The notes under the pieces were generated by a model, which was not told the DNA's origin, did no database searches, and saw only the letters and a list, made by a program, of their open reading frames with translations. Positions 54,641-64,000 of a stretch of DNA of 64,000 nucleotides are shown one piece after another (the stretch's first letter is position 1; each line of letters opens with the position of its first letter). The position numbers and the translations under genes were made by a program. Origin of the DNA: Macrobrachium rosenbergii (lineage: Eukaryota; Arthropoda; Malacostraca; Decapoda; Palaemonidae); contig NC_089763.1 of NCBI RefSeq assembly GCF_040412425.1, forward strand, positions 55,565,087 through 55,629,086, read 5' to 3'.

Positions 54641-55605
54641 GGCAAACAACTCAACCCCACTCCCGACCGCTGTAGTGAGCAACATTACCGTGAAACCTTC
54701 CTCTATGACTAACTCTGAGGTGATAGCCCAATTGCAGTGCATCACCCCAGGACTTGACAAAGGAAAATGCCAAGACATAAGAAACCTGTTGCTAAAATAC
54801 CACAAAGTAACTCAAGACCATCTGGACTGTACGGACGTCTTACAACATATGATAGAACTAGAAGAAAATAACAGGCCTATAGCTCAAGGATACTGTAGGG
54901 TAAATCCACAAAAGGGGGAAAGAATTAAGAAACAGGTGGAACTGCAGTTGGAATTGGGATTGATTTAGAAGGGTCAGAGCCCCTGGTCCTCACCAGTTGT
55001 ACTAGCATCCAAGGAGGTGGAGGAGATCAACACTGCCTTGACTTCAGAAAGCTCTACGAAGTCACCAAACCAGAGCCAGTATCCTCTCTCATGCATTGAA
55101 GTGTGTCTCGATCGGCTAGAAACTGCACCCTTTCTCACAAAGATCGATCTGGAGAAAGGCTAATGGCAAGTACTCCTTGCAGTAGATGCACACAAGTTGA
55201 CAGTATTTACAGCACTAGATGGGTTCTTTCAATATAAAGTAATGCCTTTTGTGCTGAAAAAATGCCCCAGTCTGTTTTCAGCGATTAATGAACCAAGTTC
55301 TAGCAGGTATTGAAAACTGTGTCGTCCACCTAGATGATATAGTTAGCCTATATTTGCAAATATTTGGGAAGAGCATCTGAAAATCATAAGGAAAGTTTTA
55401 GCTGCTCTTAAGGAAGCAAAGCTAGTTGTTAACTTATAAAAGTGTCACTTTGGCACAGCCAATATAACTTATTTGGGGCACATAGCAGGAAAAGGAAAAC
55501 CCATGCCAAAGGATGCAAACATATCAGCTATAAGAGACATGCCATACCCAGCAACAAAGAAGGAAGCACAACAATTCGTGGGTTTGGTTCAATACTTCAT
55601 CCTCA
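54641..55605 (+). pseudogene. Gypsy reverse transcriptase, truncated
   Basis: The frame that ends the integrase (54282-54968) runs straight into RT: HMIELEENNRPIAQGYCRVNP and ELQLELGLI are the standard start of gypsy RT. After a TAG at 54966 it continues SPWSSPVVLASK, LDFRKLYEVTKP, KIDLEKG, FTALDGFFQYKVMPF and the catalytic VVHLDDIV (55321-55344, with H in place of the usual Y). The last readable motif is QFVGLVQYF, the family's FLGL..Y. There is no RNase H: the next bases are piggyBac. Confidence 0.88.
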
Positions 55606-56040
55606 TCCACATGGAAGTTTGAGCAGTTTTTATCCCTTACTGCATATAAATTTGTCTGTTCTATTATATGCTCAACCATTTCATCAGTAAAGAATAATTG
55701 GAAAATGTCATAAATATCCTTACCAGCATGTTCCCCAGCAGTTAGTGGTGGTAGGGAATGAGCTCCTAAAGATATTTCTTCCTTTTTCCTCCATTTTCCA
55801 TCTCTGTATGGCTTATCAGTACACTGCTCCTTTTCATTATCACTATTTTCATTTTCTGTATGCAACTCAATTTCTCCACTAACTTTCTCTGGCATATAGT
55901 CCTTTTCAAGAACATCATCATCATTTTCTTCATCACTGTCAATATCTTGATCACCAGCTGATGCAGGCAAAATAACAATGCTGATGTCATTGCTTTTGGA
56001 ATCTGATGCAGCTTCTTGAGCATCACAAAGAAATTTATAT
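55600..56040 (-). pseudogene. piggyBac transposase N-terminal fragment
   Basis: The minus frame reads an acidic N-terminus (GDQDIDSDEENDDD) and then the start of the DDE_Tnp_1_7 domain, IYDIFQLFFTDEMVEHIIEQ, continuing TNLYA. The acidic stretch and the F.LFF.DE....I...TN.YA pattern are typical of piggyBac transposases. An ATG lies at 55970 but the frame is open to about 56040. The last 23 codons at the left (LNQTHELL onward) are gypsy DNA read backwards. None of the catalytic aspartates is present. Confidence 0.85.
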
Positions 56041-56218
56041 TAAGCCACAGAGGATTTTGAGCTGAAAAGAAGAATTTATACATTGTCATTTGTGTTCTCC
56101 CCACTTTGAAAACTGCAAAATCATAAATACAGGTTCAGTGAGAGTCAAGAGATTATCCCATTGGTTATTTACTCAAAAAAAAGTCTGCATACATACATAT
56201 ATATGTACATACATGCAT

Positions 56219-56400
<182 letters not shown>

Positions 56401-56624
56401 AAATCATCTGATGCATACCTATAGAAATGAGAGGGATCCATCTTTGTAGGTGTGTCACACTTGCTGTTCAGCACTCAAATGGGAATAAATGAGCTGAAAA
56501 CGTTCATGTACGGTCTACACAGCATACAAGCACAAACTTGTTTGGTGTTGTTAGTTATGAGCGGTGGCATAGCAAGTATCAACAAGCAATGCCCGTAGAG
56601 GGATAAAAACGACAGTGTTGTATG

Positions 56625-56650
56625 CCAACGTTCCCATTTTTGGGAACGTT
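56625..56650. repeat. Internal piggyBac palindrome
   Basis: CAACGTTCCCA, a TTTT spacer, TGGGAACGTTG: a perfect 11-bp hairpin. The same GTTCCCA/TGGGAAC pair recurs at the terminus (56930-56946). Confidence 0.85.
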
Positions 56651-56956
56651 GAAAGAAGGTTCATGATGCACTGATTTAGCAATACAAATATATAACTATT
56701 TTATGTGAATACAATAAAATAATCACATGTGCACAAATTAAACTGGACAATGAAAAATGATTATGATGTTTTAATACAAAAAACAATAATCCAAAAAATT
56801 ATCCAATACAACTCATTTTTTCCCAGTTTTCTCTTCAACATAGACATAGAGGAGGCTATATTAAGGATAAAATACTAAATTCTCTGTATCAGTAGCTCAC
56901 TAGACCAGTTTTTATGAGTGTTCCCAAGATGGGAACGTTGGCATGTAAAGGGTTAA

Positions 56957-58298
56957 TTAATTAATTAGTGTCACGTACACATTAATTTGATATAGTAGCT
57001 GTTTCATAGGAAAATTTTTGAAGACTAAAATGGTTGTAAGAGAAATGTGGATTAGGGAGAGCACACATCAAGCTTTGCCGTTGGTATTTTCAGCATCTTG
57101 TGCAAAAGTAAAGGCACACAAATCACAAACACTGAAGAGAACGCCTTTCAGATGTGACAGTTCGACACTTGTGTCCCACTTTCTGTCTTGTATTTCATTC
57201 CTCTTTTCGAATAAAGTTACTATTCTAACACACTCTTGTTGTCTAGCACTAGTAAGTTTCTACTTAGCCACCTGCATTGCCACTTGTTTTCGAAGATCCA
57301 GAATGTCGTCCCTACATCTCTTCTGCACTTCTTGCTCCCATTATTATAACTGAATTTCCAGTAAAAGTCTCCTCTTCCTTTTAGCCAAATTGAATAGATA
57401 ATTTAGAGTTGTCAGGATGGAAGCAAGAAGGACCATATATCCCTCTCTACCTTCAGTTGGCAAATCAATCGTTGTATCAAGAAATGGGAAACCCTGGCAT
57501 GACCTCAATAGTCAGCTGACAAACAAATATATTTATCCATGCATATTTACTTTATATTTATAGATTAGAAGAAACTGGTGCAGCCAAACTATCCTAAAAA
57601 TTATACCGAAATAAATGAAACCTGGTGCCATTTCAGCAGATTTTTAATGCCTTTAACTTTTCCATATGTAGTTTGCAGTTTGGTTAGAATGCTGGTTTGC
57701 CCGCAGCTAAAGTGACCTGTCTTAGCCCTTATGTCCACTTTAAATCATACATAGAGATACTTTTTAAGTAAAAAGTATTTATATATAAATTCTCAGATTA
57801 ATTTTCTCACAATGTTGATTAAAACTGAGAAGTAATAGGTCTGAAGAAATCTTCGAATACGTATTAATTTATTTTAAAAAAAATTCTAACTATTATCAAT
57901 AAGAGAAAGCAGAGACTCATTAAGCATCCAGAATTTCACAACTTAAAGTCTGAATTCCTGGAGATTCGTCAGTCACTGAACCCTACAAGCCAGATATGAA
58001 AATTGAGCGTTGTGCTTGAAGATCCCTGAGACGGTCGAAGGAGAAAGAGGGCATTTGGATTGCCAAAGCCCCCTTATGAGCATAAAAGGCCCAAAATTTA
58101 TGGACTCTATTCAGTTCTTGAGTGGATGAACATTTTGCCACATTGAATGTTTCTGTTTTTTGTAATTCCATTAACATTCAGGATTTAAATGTTTTCACCT
58201 GAACTATAGTTTTGGGCAGAAATTTAATATTTGACATAAAAGTAATAATTTTTTATTATCATTTGGTAATTTGTAAAAAATAGTCTGTATTTTATAGG
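56957..58298. other. Mostly unrecognised DNA with a possible coding relict
   Basis: On the minus strand 57352-57070 reads a coherent, charged peptide across one TAG (LDLRKQVAMQVAK, then QQECVRIVTLFEKRNEIQD and SHLKGVLFSVCDLCAF). I do not recognise the family. A second minus segment (57983-58177) is 64 codons with no motif. These may belong to an old transposon or host pseudogene. Confidence 0.3.
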
Positions 58299-58710
58299 AT
58301 GGACCTAACTCAAGGAAATAGTGCAGCAGGCAGTGTAAGAGTTTATAAATGGTTGCAACAAGAAAAGGGAGAGACATGGAAATCTACCATAACAAATTAT
58401 AAAAGAAATATTAATAGCGAAAAATGTCAACGGATTATTGATGCATTTGTAAAATATCTTGTGAAAGATTTGAAAGTTAAGATTTTAAGAATTTAGTAAA
58501 GGTGAGGGAAAGCTAGTAGGAGAAAGTTGAAGACAGGATTTTCCAGGTAAGGAAAAATTACTTCGTGTGTATAGAATATCTAATTACACCTTTTATGTTG
58601 AAGTGAAGCGGGTGTCAGATTTTCTTGAAATGAGAGAAAAGCAGCTTGAAAGTCTTAGGAATTGGCCAGGAGCAAGTATTCTTGGATTATGTCGAGGCAG
58701 GCTAAGATAA
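58299..58710 (+). other. Unrecognised open segments
   Basis: 58299-58496 encodes 65 codons (RVYKWLQQEKGETWKSTITN and on), preceded by a TTTATAG that could be a splice acceptor. 58564-58710 encodes about 49 more (SDFLEMREKQLESLRNWPG). Both are compositionally protein-like but match nothing I can name. Confidence 0.2.
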
Positions 58711-59163
58711 ATCGTAAGTGGTCATTCAGTAGATGTGAATGAAAACAGGGGCATTGATTGTAAGAAAACATACAAAATAATTGAATTGATTCATCTTCAT
58801 TGTGAATATTAGAATATTTATATTTTTTCTCGATAATTCTTACGCCTTTGACTCGGAAAGTATTTGATATTAGTTGAATGTTATGAACTTCTTAAAAACG
58901 CAGCAATTTTTTCAATGAGAAAGTAAATTTTAAGTTATTTATCACAGAGGTAGTCTGAGTATTTTCAGATTATGGGTTGTTGATACGAGATATCACTAAA
59001 TTATTTCTACAGCAACTGAATTGCTGGAATACTGATGAGAGACTGATGGAATTGGAAGAAAAAACTACATCGATTCTGGGTTTTCATGTTCAGTGATTTA
59101 TGGGTTTCGTTTTAAATACTGTTTTATGCGTTGACTTTGATTTATGGTTGTGCCTTTGTGTGA

Positions 59164-59167
<4 letters not shown>
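58711..59167. other. Gene-free DNA
   Basis: No supported feature. Confidence 0.4.

Positions 59168-59240
<73 letters not shown>
59168..59240. repeat. (CT)n microsatellite
   Basis: About 36 CT units. Confidence 0.97.
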
Positions 59241-59241
<1 letters not shown>

Positions 59242-59458
59242 CTTTTCCAGACCTGTGTTGGTATTTCCTTTCCTGTCGACCCTCTCATCAATTTTTCAAG
59301 TAAATTTTCCGCGATTTTTATCTTTGCATTCACCTCAACATTTTGTCTTTTAATTCTGCGTGACTTTTCTATTCTTGATTGATTTAATCACATTCATTGC
59401 TTAGACTTCCTTGAAGGGAAAGTAATATTCGATAGGTAGAAAACTGAGCATATACCAC

Positions 59459-59460
59459 CC

Positions 59461-59538
<78 letters not shown>
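59459..59538. repeat. (ATT)n microsatellite
   Basis: About 26 ATT units. Confidence 0.97.
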
Positions 59539-59752
59539 GAACAAACAATTATCAAATATTCCGAAAAGAAACTGTCAGTGTAAAGTAAAATAAAGTGCTT
59601 AGTGTTCTTGAATAACGTAACAAATTTAGAAAATAAAAGTAAATAAAAAGGCTAAATCAAAAGATTTTTTAAATATTAATTACATAAATTAATTATAAAT
59701 AACCCTTTTCATACAACTCAGTTGTATGTTTGTTTATTTGTAGCCTACTCAA

Positions 59753-60016
59753 GTGTATGCTACAGAGCTAAGACTTGATAGCTACAAAATGAATATGGCA
59801 GTTTCTGTTTCTTTTTTATTATTTAACTCATTTTCTATAGAAGTCTTTCCAGTGAGTAAAATTGAGCTGTATGTTTATCAGTGTCTGTCCACGTTTACTA
59901 GAGATACTTTTCTTGAAGATTATTCTGATTATTATGCATTGAACGCTGACAGTAACGGTAATGTTTCTCTCCTCGGAAAGGATGGCTCCAGAAAGTGTTA
60001 CGCATCCCGATTTTAA
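59753..60016 (+). other. Unrecognised 87-codon ORF
   Basis: A hydrophobic N-terminal third (VSVSFLLFNSF) is followed by a mixed segment (LEDYSDYYALNADSNGNVSL). There is no family I recognise. It ends just left of the 5S-like sequence. Confidence 0.2.
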
Positions 60017-60036
60017 CAAGAGCTTTTTTTATACGA

Positions 60037-60148
60037 ACGGCATCCAACATTTTTTGGTGGTCATCCATCTAAGTATTGATCCGACTTAGCGTTACGCAGC
60101 GTCGTTGATCGGGAAACCACCAGTATACCGAAGGTTACTGCCGTTGGC
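60037..60148 (-). pseudogene. 5S rRNA pseudogene
   Basis: On the minus strand the segment starts GCCAACGGC and ends GATGCCGT, like the paired ends of eukaryotic 5S rRNA. It contains TTAGATGGATGACCACC, corresponding to the internal-control box C region TTGGATGGGTGACCGCC, plus a CCCGATCA block and a degraded box A (CGTAACG). Length is 112 versus about 119-120 for the gene. Several changes in box A and the loops argue against function. It is either a retro-copied 5S or the head of a 5S-derived SINE. Confidence 0.75.
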
Positions 60149-63100
60149 ATGCTTCTTTCAAAGCCCAATGGTATAGGCACACTATGGTTTAAAAACAACT
60201 TTGGAAATCAAAATGAAGAACTAAAAACTTCGGTCAACCATGATGAGAATTCCAAAGCTTGTCAAGAATTGGAAAAAAAGGCCACTAAATCAAAAAATGT
60301 GTGAAGTGATGACCTAATTGTTTTATAATGCCGCATGAGAAGAAAAAATAACTTTAACTCAAAGAGTTGATAGCTAAATACAGCCAGGAGTCTGTGAGGA
60401 AACCTTTGATTCAGTCCTGTCCTAATGTGAGAGCGGTGTTGCTAATCCAAGTAGAAAGCTTTAGTAACTGTGATAAATCCAAGGAGTTACACCAAAACAC
60501 TTCGTTTTAAGAGAAAGATTTAAAAAGAATTTAGCAACTTGAATATTATCATTTTAGATATTTCATTTCACCTGGAAAAACTGCTATAATTTCCTTATAG
60601 TGAAACAGGCCTGTGCAACAGCCATTCACTCACTCTGAGTAAAAGGTGAGGGACTAGATAAGCCTCTGCTTATACCTGGATCATAGTGCATACCACTTCA
60701 CCCATGTCTATGGTTTTACCTTCTCTCTATCCCGCTGGTGGAATAGCCTGTTTATGGTGGATATATCACCTTATACCCCTTGCAGAAGAGGATTAAATAT
60801 GCCAAGTCTTTGCTAGTGGGAGCAGTCTAAAACCATGTATAATGGGGCAGTGGCACTCACCAAGAATCGTGGCAGAGCAGGTGGTTTGCATGGTCCCTCT
60901 ACACCTATGCTCTCTGCAAGTGAGTGAAAACAATTTTGACCTGTTGTTTCACTGCTGGCTGTTCAAATCCCCAAGGAGGAGGTTACTGTTAGCAACTTTA
61001 GCTATGTTATCACAACATGGCAAGGTTGAAATAACCTGAATATCTGGAATGTTGATAGAAGTTAGATGTTTGAATAAAATATCAAACAAAATAAAAAATG
61101 GGCAATAAAGCAAAAGAGACGTTGATTCAAAGCATATCATAGAAAGGTGAAATTGATGAAGGAACATGTAGCATTAAACGGTGACACCATTCTTCCTTAC
61201 AGCTGTATAGAAGGGCTGTACAGGAGACCACACCTGAAGAAGGGGAGAATTGTAATTGAGGAAACAAAACTAGAGAAACACCAATAGAAGTGGCGAAGGG
61301 GTTGATTAAAATATTAATATGTGTACAGAGAAAAAATGCTCATAAACATGAGGGTCAAATGCGTATGCTTTCGAGGTTCAACTAAAAGACAGAAGTAGGT
61401 TACTTGTTTATCAGGTATCTTGTGATCTGTGGGCAATGTATACAGTTGCTAGCCTCCTTTGTTTGGGTTTATGTGCACTGCCTTGTGAAGACATGTTTAG
61501 TCAAAGGCTAAAGGACTCTACCAGATTGAAAAAGTAGTAGTTGTGGATGCATAAGTCAGTCATAAAAGTATTCCAAATTGCCCTGGCAGAGCTGCAGTGA
61601 GCCTCACTTTCAGCTGTTGGTTTGCCTTGTGCAGAAGGAAATAGTTTAACCTGAAGGGGACTGAATAGTCCATAGCAAACGCCATTCTTCACTGTTGTTG
61701 TATAGGCTTGGATGCCGAAAGCCTCAGTGCGATGATTTTTGGTGTAGAAGAGGGACAATATCCATCTATCCTGCCGAGGCGACCATGATGTTACCAGATC
61801 ATCAGCATTATTGCTTGATGAATCCATTCATATGAAAGAAGTAAAATTAGAATTAGCCTACTGTGTTTATGAAATTATTTCTAGACTCGCCATGTGATAA
61901 TCATTCTGGAATATTGCCATGTACAGTCCATAACAGTGCCCAAGAAAGTTTGAGTTAAGTAAAGCTTTGAATACTGCAGCAATAGCAAAAGTTAAAATAA
62001 CAGAATAACAATAAATGGGATAAAAGTGGTCCTCTTTGTTTGTTATGGGAAGAGCCAATGCATGTTAATGTTAAAGGTATTGCCAGTCATAAAAAATGAA
62101 ATAACCCTGCAGACATGACCATAGAATATAGGGAGTATTAGCTCAAGGTAACTGCTGAAGAGTAAGGGCACTTAAATTGCAGATAATGATATATATAGAT
62201 GCACGAGAATGGAATAGAGAAAGAGCCCGAGTTTGCAGTTTGTTGAGGATAACAAAGTGCTCGTGCTCGTTTGTTTTGTATGAGGAAACTTTTTTTTGCG
62301 AATTCAGAACAGACATGAGTAGTATTAGATGTTGAGTCTAGAAATGATGTGATAATCAAACCAGATTAATTGGAGCTTGTGCTGTCAAACCAGTGATTAG
62401 GAGGGATAGTTTTAACAAATAAGGGAAAATATTCATCACCCTTGACTTTGAGTCAACAATTATAAGGTATCTTGAGCTTAATAATCTGGGTAAAAAAAAT
62501 AAAATTTATTCATGAAAAATAACGTTTATTCATGAAAAATAAAAGAAAGATTTTTATATCATCCCACCAGGAACTCTCATACTGGTATAGGTAATGTAAT
62601 ATGGAAAATAATAAAAATATAAAAGAAATTTATTTGTAGACTTTAAAAATACACAATTTGCTCGTCAGAATAGGATAAAAACAGTTTAGTGCACTTAATG
62701 AAATGATGCACCTTTTTATTTTAACATATCGTGCACCTGTCGTAGGAGCTGAACTTCTCACAGTTAGACCAAGTATATAAAGAACAATGTCACGTTACAA
62801 ATTTACGTTTTTGCTATGATAAAAAAAAACTATTCAAACAGTGATTTAGGGAAAGAAGAGAAATGCTGAACTGGTTGTCTGTGACCAAATGAAGGAATGT
62901 CCGACTCTACAAACATTTTGTAAGGAAGATCGCCCTCTAAAAATTGAGATGCATTAGGATTCGTTGATGAATTTCAGTTATGTTCTTTATTAGGAAAATG
63001 TATGTGGAAGAAATTAAAAATAAAATTGCCAGGACTTATTAAAAATTAAAATTCTAAACGGGAATTGTCCAGTGAAGCATTGGAAGAGTAAATGAAGATA

Positions 63101-63665
63101 ATACCCAAGGACAATTAGCAGGTTTTACAACCATGAATTCATACGTAAGTTATATATTTTGCAATTAATTGCATTTTGCAAGTTCTTCGGGATTTTAAAA
63201 TTTGATTTGTTACTATTACAAAGCATAAATGACTACAGCAGAAGTTCTTGGATTCGTGGTAATAATATTAGAAAATCAATCAGTCTTGGGAAGCTAATGA
63301 ATAAATAGGACTGTAACATATGAGGTGTATGTTGGCTTCTATGGCAGTGGTGGTTAGTGATGCTTCCTTTACGGTGCTGTTATAGGAATACTGCAACAGT
63401 ACTAGTGATACTAGTGTAATTTGTTTCAGGATAAGCAAAGAAGCACTTGGTGGAAGATTGTGGTACCCATGTGGAAGGGAATGCCCCTTAAATGACTTAC
63501 GAACCTCTTCCTTCCGATCGTAGCAAACGCGCCAATGCTCGTGTAAGGTGCTGGAAATGATAACAGCATTGGGTTTGTGGTCTGTACCTATGTTGCAAAA
63601 AATTAAGACAAAAGAAGGAAGCTACTGAGCCTTTGGATTTTGAATATCAGTACTTGCAGTAAAAA
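60149..63665. other. Gene-free DNA with weak ORFs
   Basis: A minus ORF at 61501-61827 (108 codons, SWSPRQDRWILSLFY and CSSARAIWNTFMTD) is the longest. Its composition is protein-like but no domain is recognised. Smaller ORFs at 60842-61039, 61867-62058 and 62138-62359 have no motif. A short tandem of ATTCATGAAAAATAA occurs near 62506-62541. Confidence 0.35.
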
Positions 63666-63770
<105 letters not shown>

Positions 63771-64000
63771 AGAGGCAAAACGTTAGCGAAGGTTGTTTTT
63801 TATAGCCTTAAGTATAGTAAAAATTATGAGGATTTTGAAGGTCCTTTTGTGCCACACGGCGTTGGAGGCGATGAAGATGATGATGATGAATAGGGTACTA
63901 CAGTATGACCATGCGTTCCATTTTAGTTTTAAGCGTATATTTCTAGGCATAATTCCTTTCGTCTGTAAATGTGAATTTTCCTGAAAAATGAAAGCAGCGT
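63771..64000. other. Right edge, no gene recognised
   Basis: One 63-codon ORF with no motif, and a short GATGATGAT run near 63875. Confidence 0.4.

Larger units (their letters stand above)
46998..55605 (+). mobile_element. Ty3/gypsy retrotransposon relict, Gmr1-like domain order
   Basis: Gag (46998-48079 and 52540-52770), protease (about 52880-53140), integrase (about 53390-54640) and reverse transcriptase (about 54690-55605) follow in that order on the plus strand. Integrase ahead of reverse transcriptase is the Ty1/copia order, but the integrase has a GPY/F-type C-terminal module and a D35E core, and the gag has a SCAN-like capsid, all Ty3/gypsy traits. This combination defines the Gmr1-like group. 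RNase H and the 3' LTR are absent because the element is cut at about 55605 by piggyBac sequence. A 4,460-bp DNA transposon splits gag. Multiple stops and frameshifts make it inactive. Confidence 0.85.

Noticed and set aside
52861..55605. Assignment of the LTR element to Ty1/copia because integrase precedes RT
   Set aside because: The integrase has a GPY/F module, and the RT (ELGLI, SPWSSPVV, LDFRKL) and the gag are gypsy-type. The order is better explained by the Gmr1-like group.
60037..60148. A working 5S rRNA gene
   Set aside because: The length is short, box A is altered and several conserved loop positions differ.

Overview
The window is eukaryotic, AT-rich and repeat-dominated. It looks like intergenic or large-intron DNA of an arthropod, most likely a decapod crustacean. 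The reasons are the very dense dinucleotide and trinucleotide arrays (TA, GA/CT, GT, AAT), the mix of transposable elements (Penelope-like, Ty3/gypsy, piggyBac, Academ-like, jockey/CR1-like and RTE-like LINEs, tRNA-derived SINE), and short-interspersed families that I associate with decapod genomes. The species call is inference. I see no intact host protein-coding gene, no functional tRNA or rRNA gene and no CRISPR array. Most apparent open reading frames are translations of microsatellites.

Layout. 1-4.0 kb: unique DNA broken by TA/TG and GA arrays, with one truncated SINE tail. 4.07-4.95 kb: a large palindrome made of two inverted tandem pairs of a 272-bp unit with tRNA-like boxes. 7.2-8.4 kb: a degraded LINE carrying a complete tRNA-SINE insertion with a perfect 13-bp target duplication; the LINE ends in an AAT-repeat tail. 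10.26-10.34 kb: a 22-bp minisatellite. 17.3-19.3 kb: two 5'-truncated Penelope-like copies in head-to-head orientation, making an inverted repeat of about 0.9 kb per arm bounded by TA arrays, with a relict GIY-YIG endonuclease. 23.6-34.8 kb: four copies of a foldback element of roughly 350-400 bp with several hairpins, and an RTE-type reverse transcriptase relict. 44.2-44.5 kb: a possible LINE RNase H relict.

The most informative region is 47.0-57.0 kb, a nest of three elements. A decayed Ty3/gypsy retrotransposon (gag to reverse transcriptase) has the unusual domain order protease-integrase-reverse transcriptase (Gmr1-like). Its gag zinc knuckle is split by a 4,460-bp DNA transposon (48080-52539) with long terminal inverted repeats and a 3-bp GAA target duplication. 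That transposon has a large coding region with a transposase-like N-terminal part, a split XPG/FEN1-like nuclease signature and a cysteine-rich tail, which fits the Academ superfamily. Only two internal single-base frameshifts and one upstream stop break its reading frame. On the right, the gypsy reverse transcriptase runs into the 5' part of a piggyBac element on the minus strand, which keeps its TTAA-flanked terminus near 56953.

57-64 kb: a 5S-rRNA-derived pseudogene (60037-60148, minus), CT, ATT and TA arrays, and a few coherent but unrecognised short open segments.
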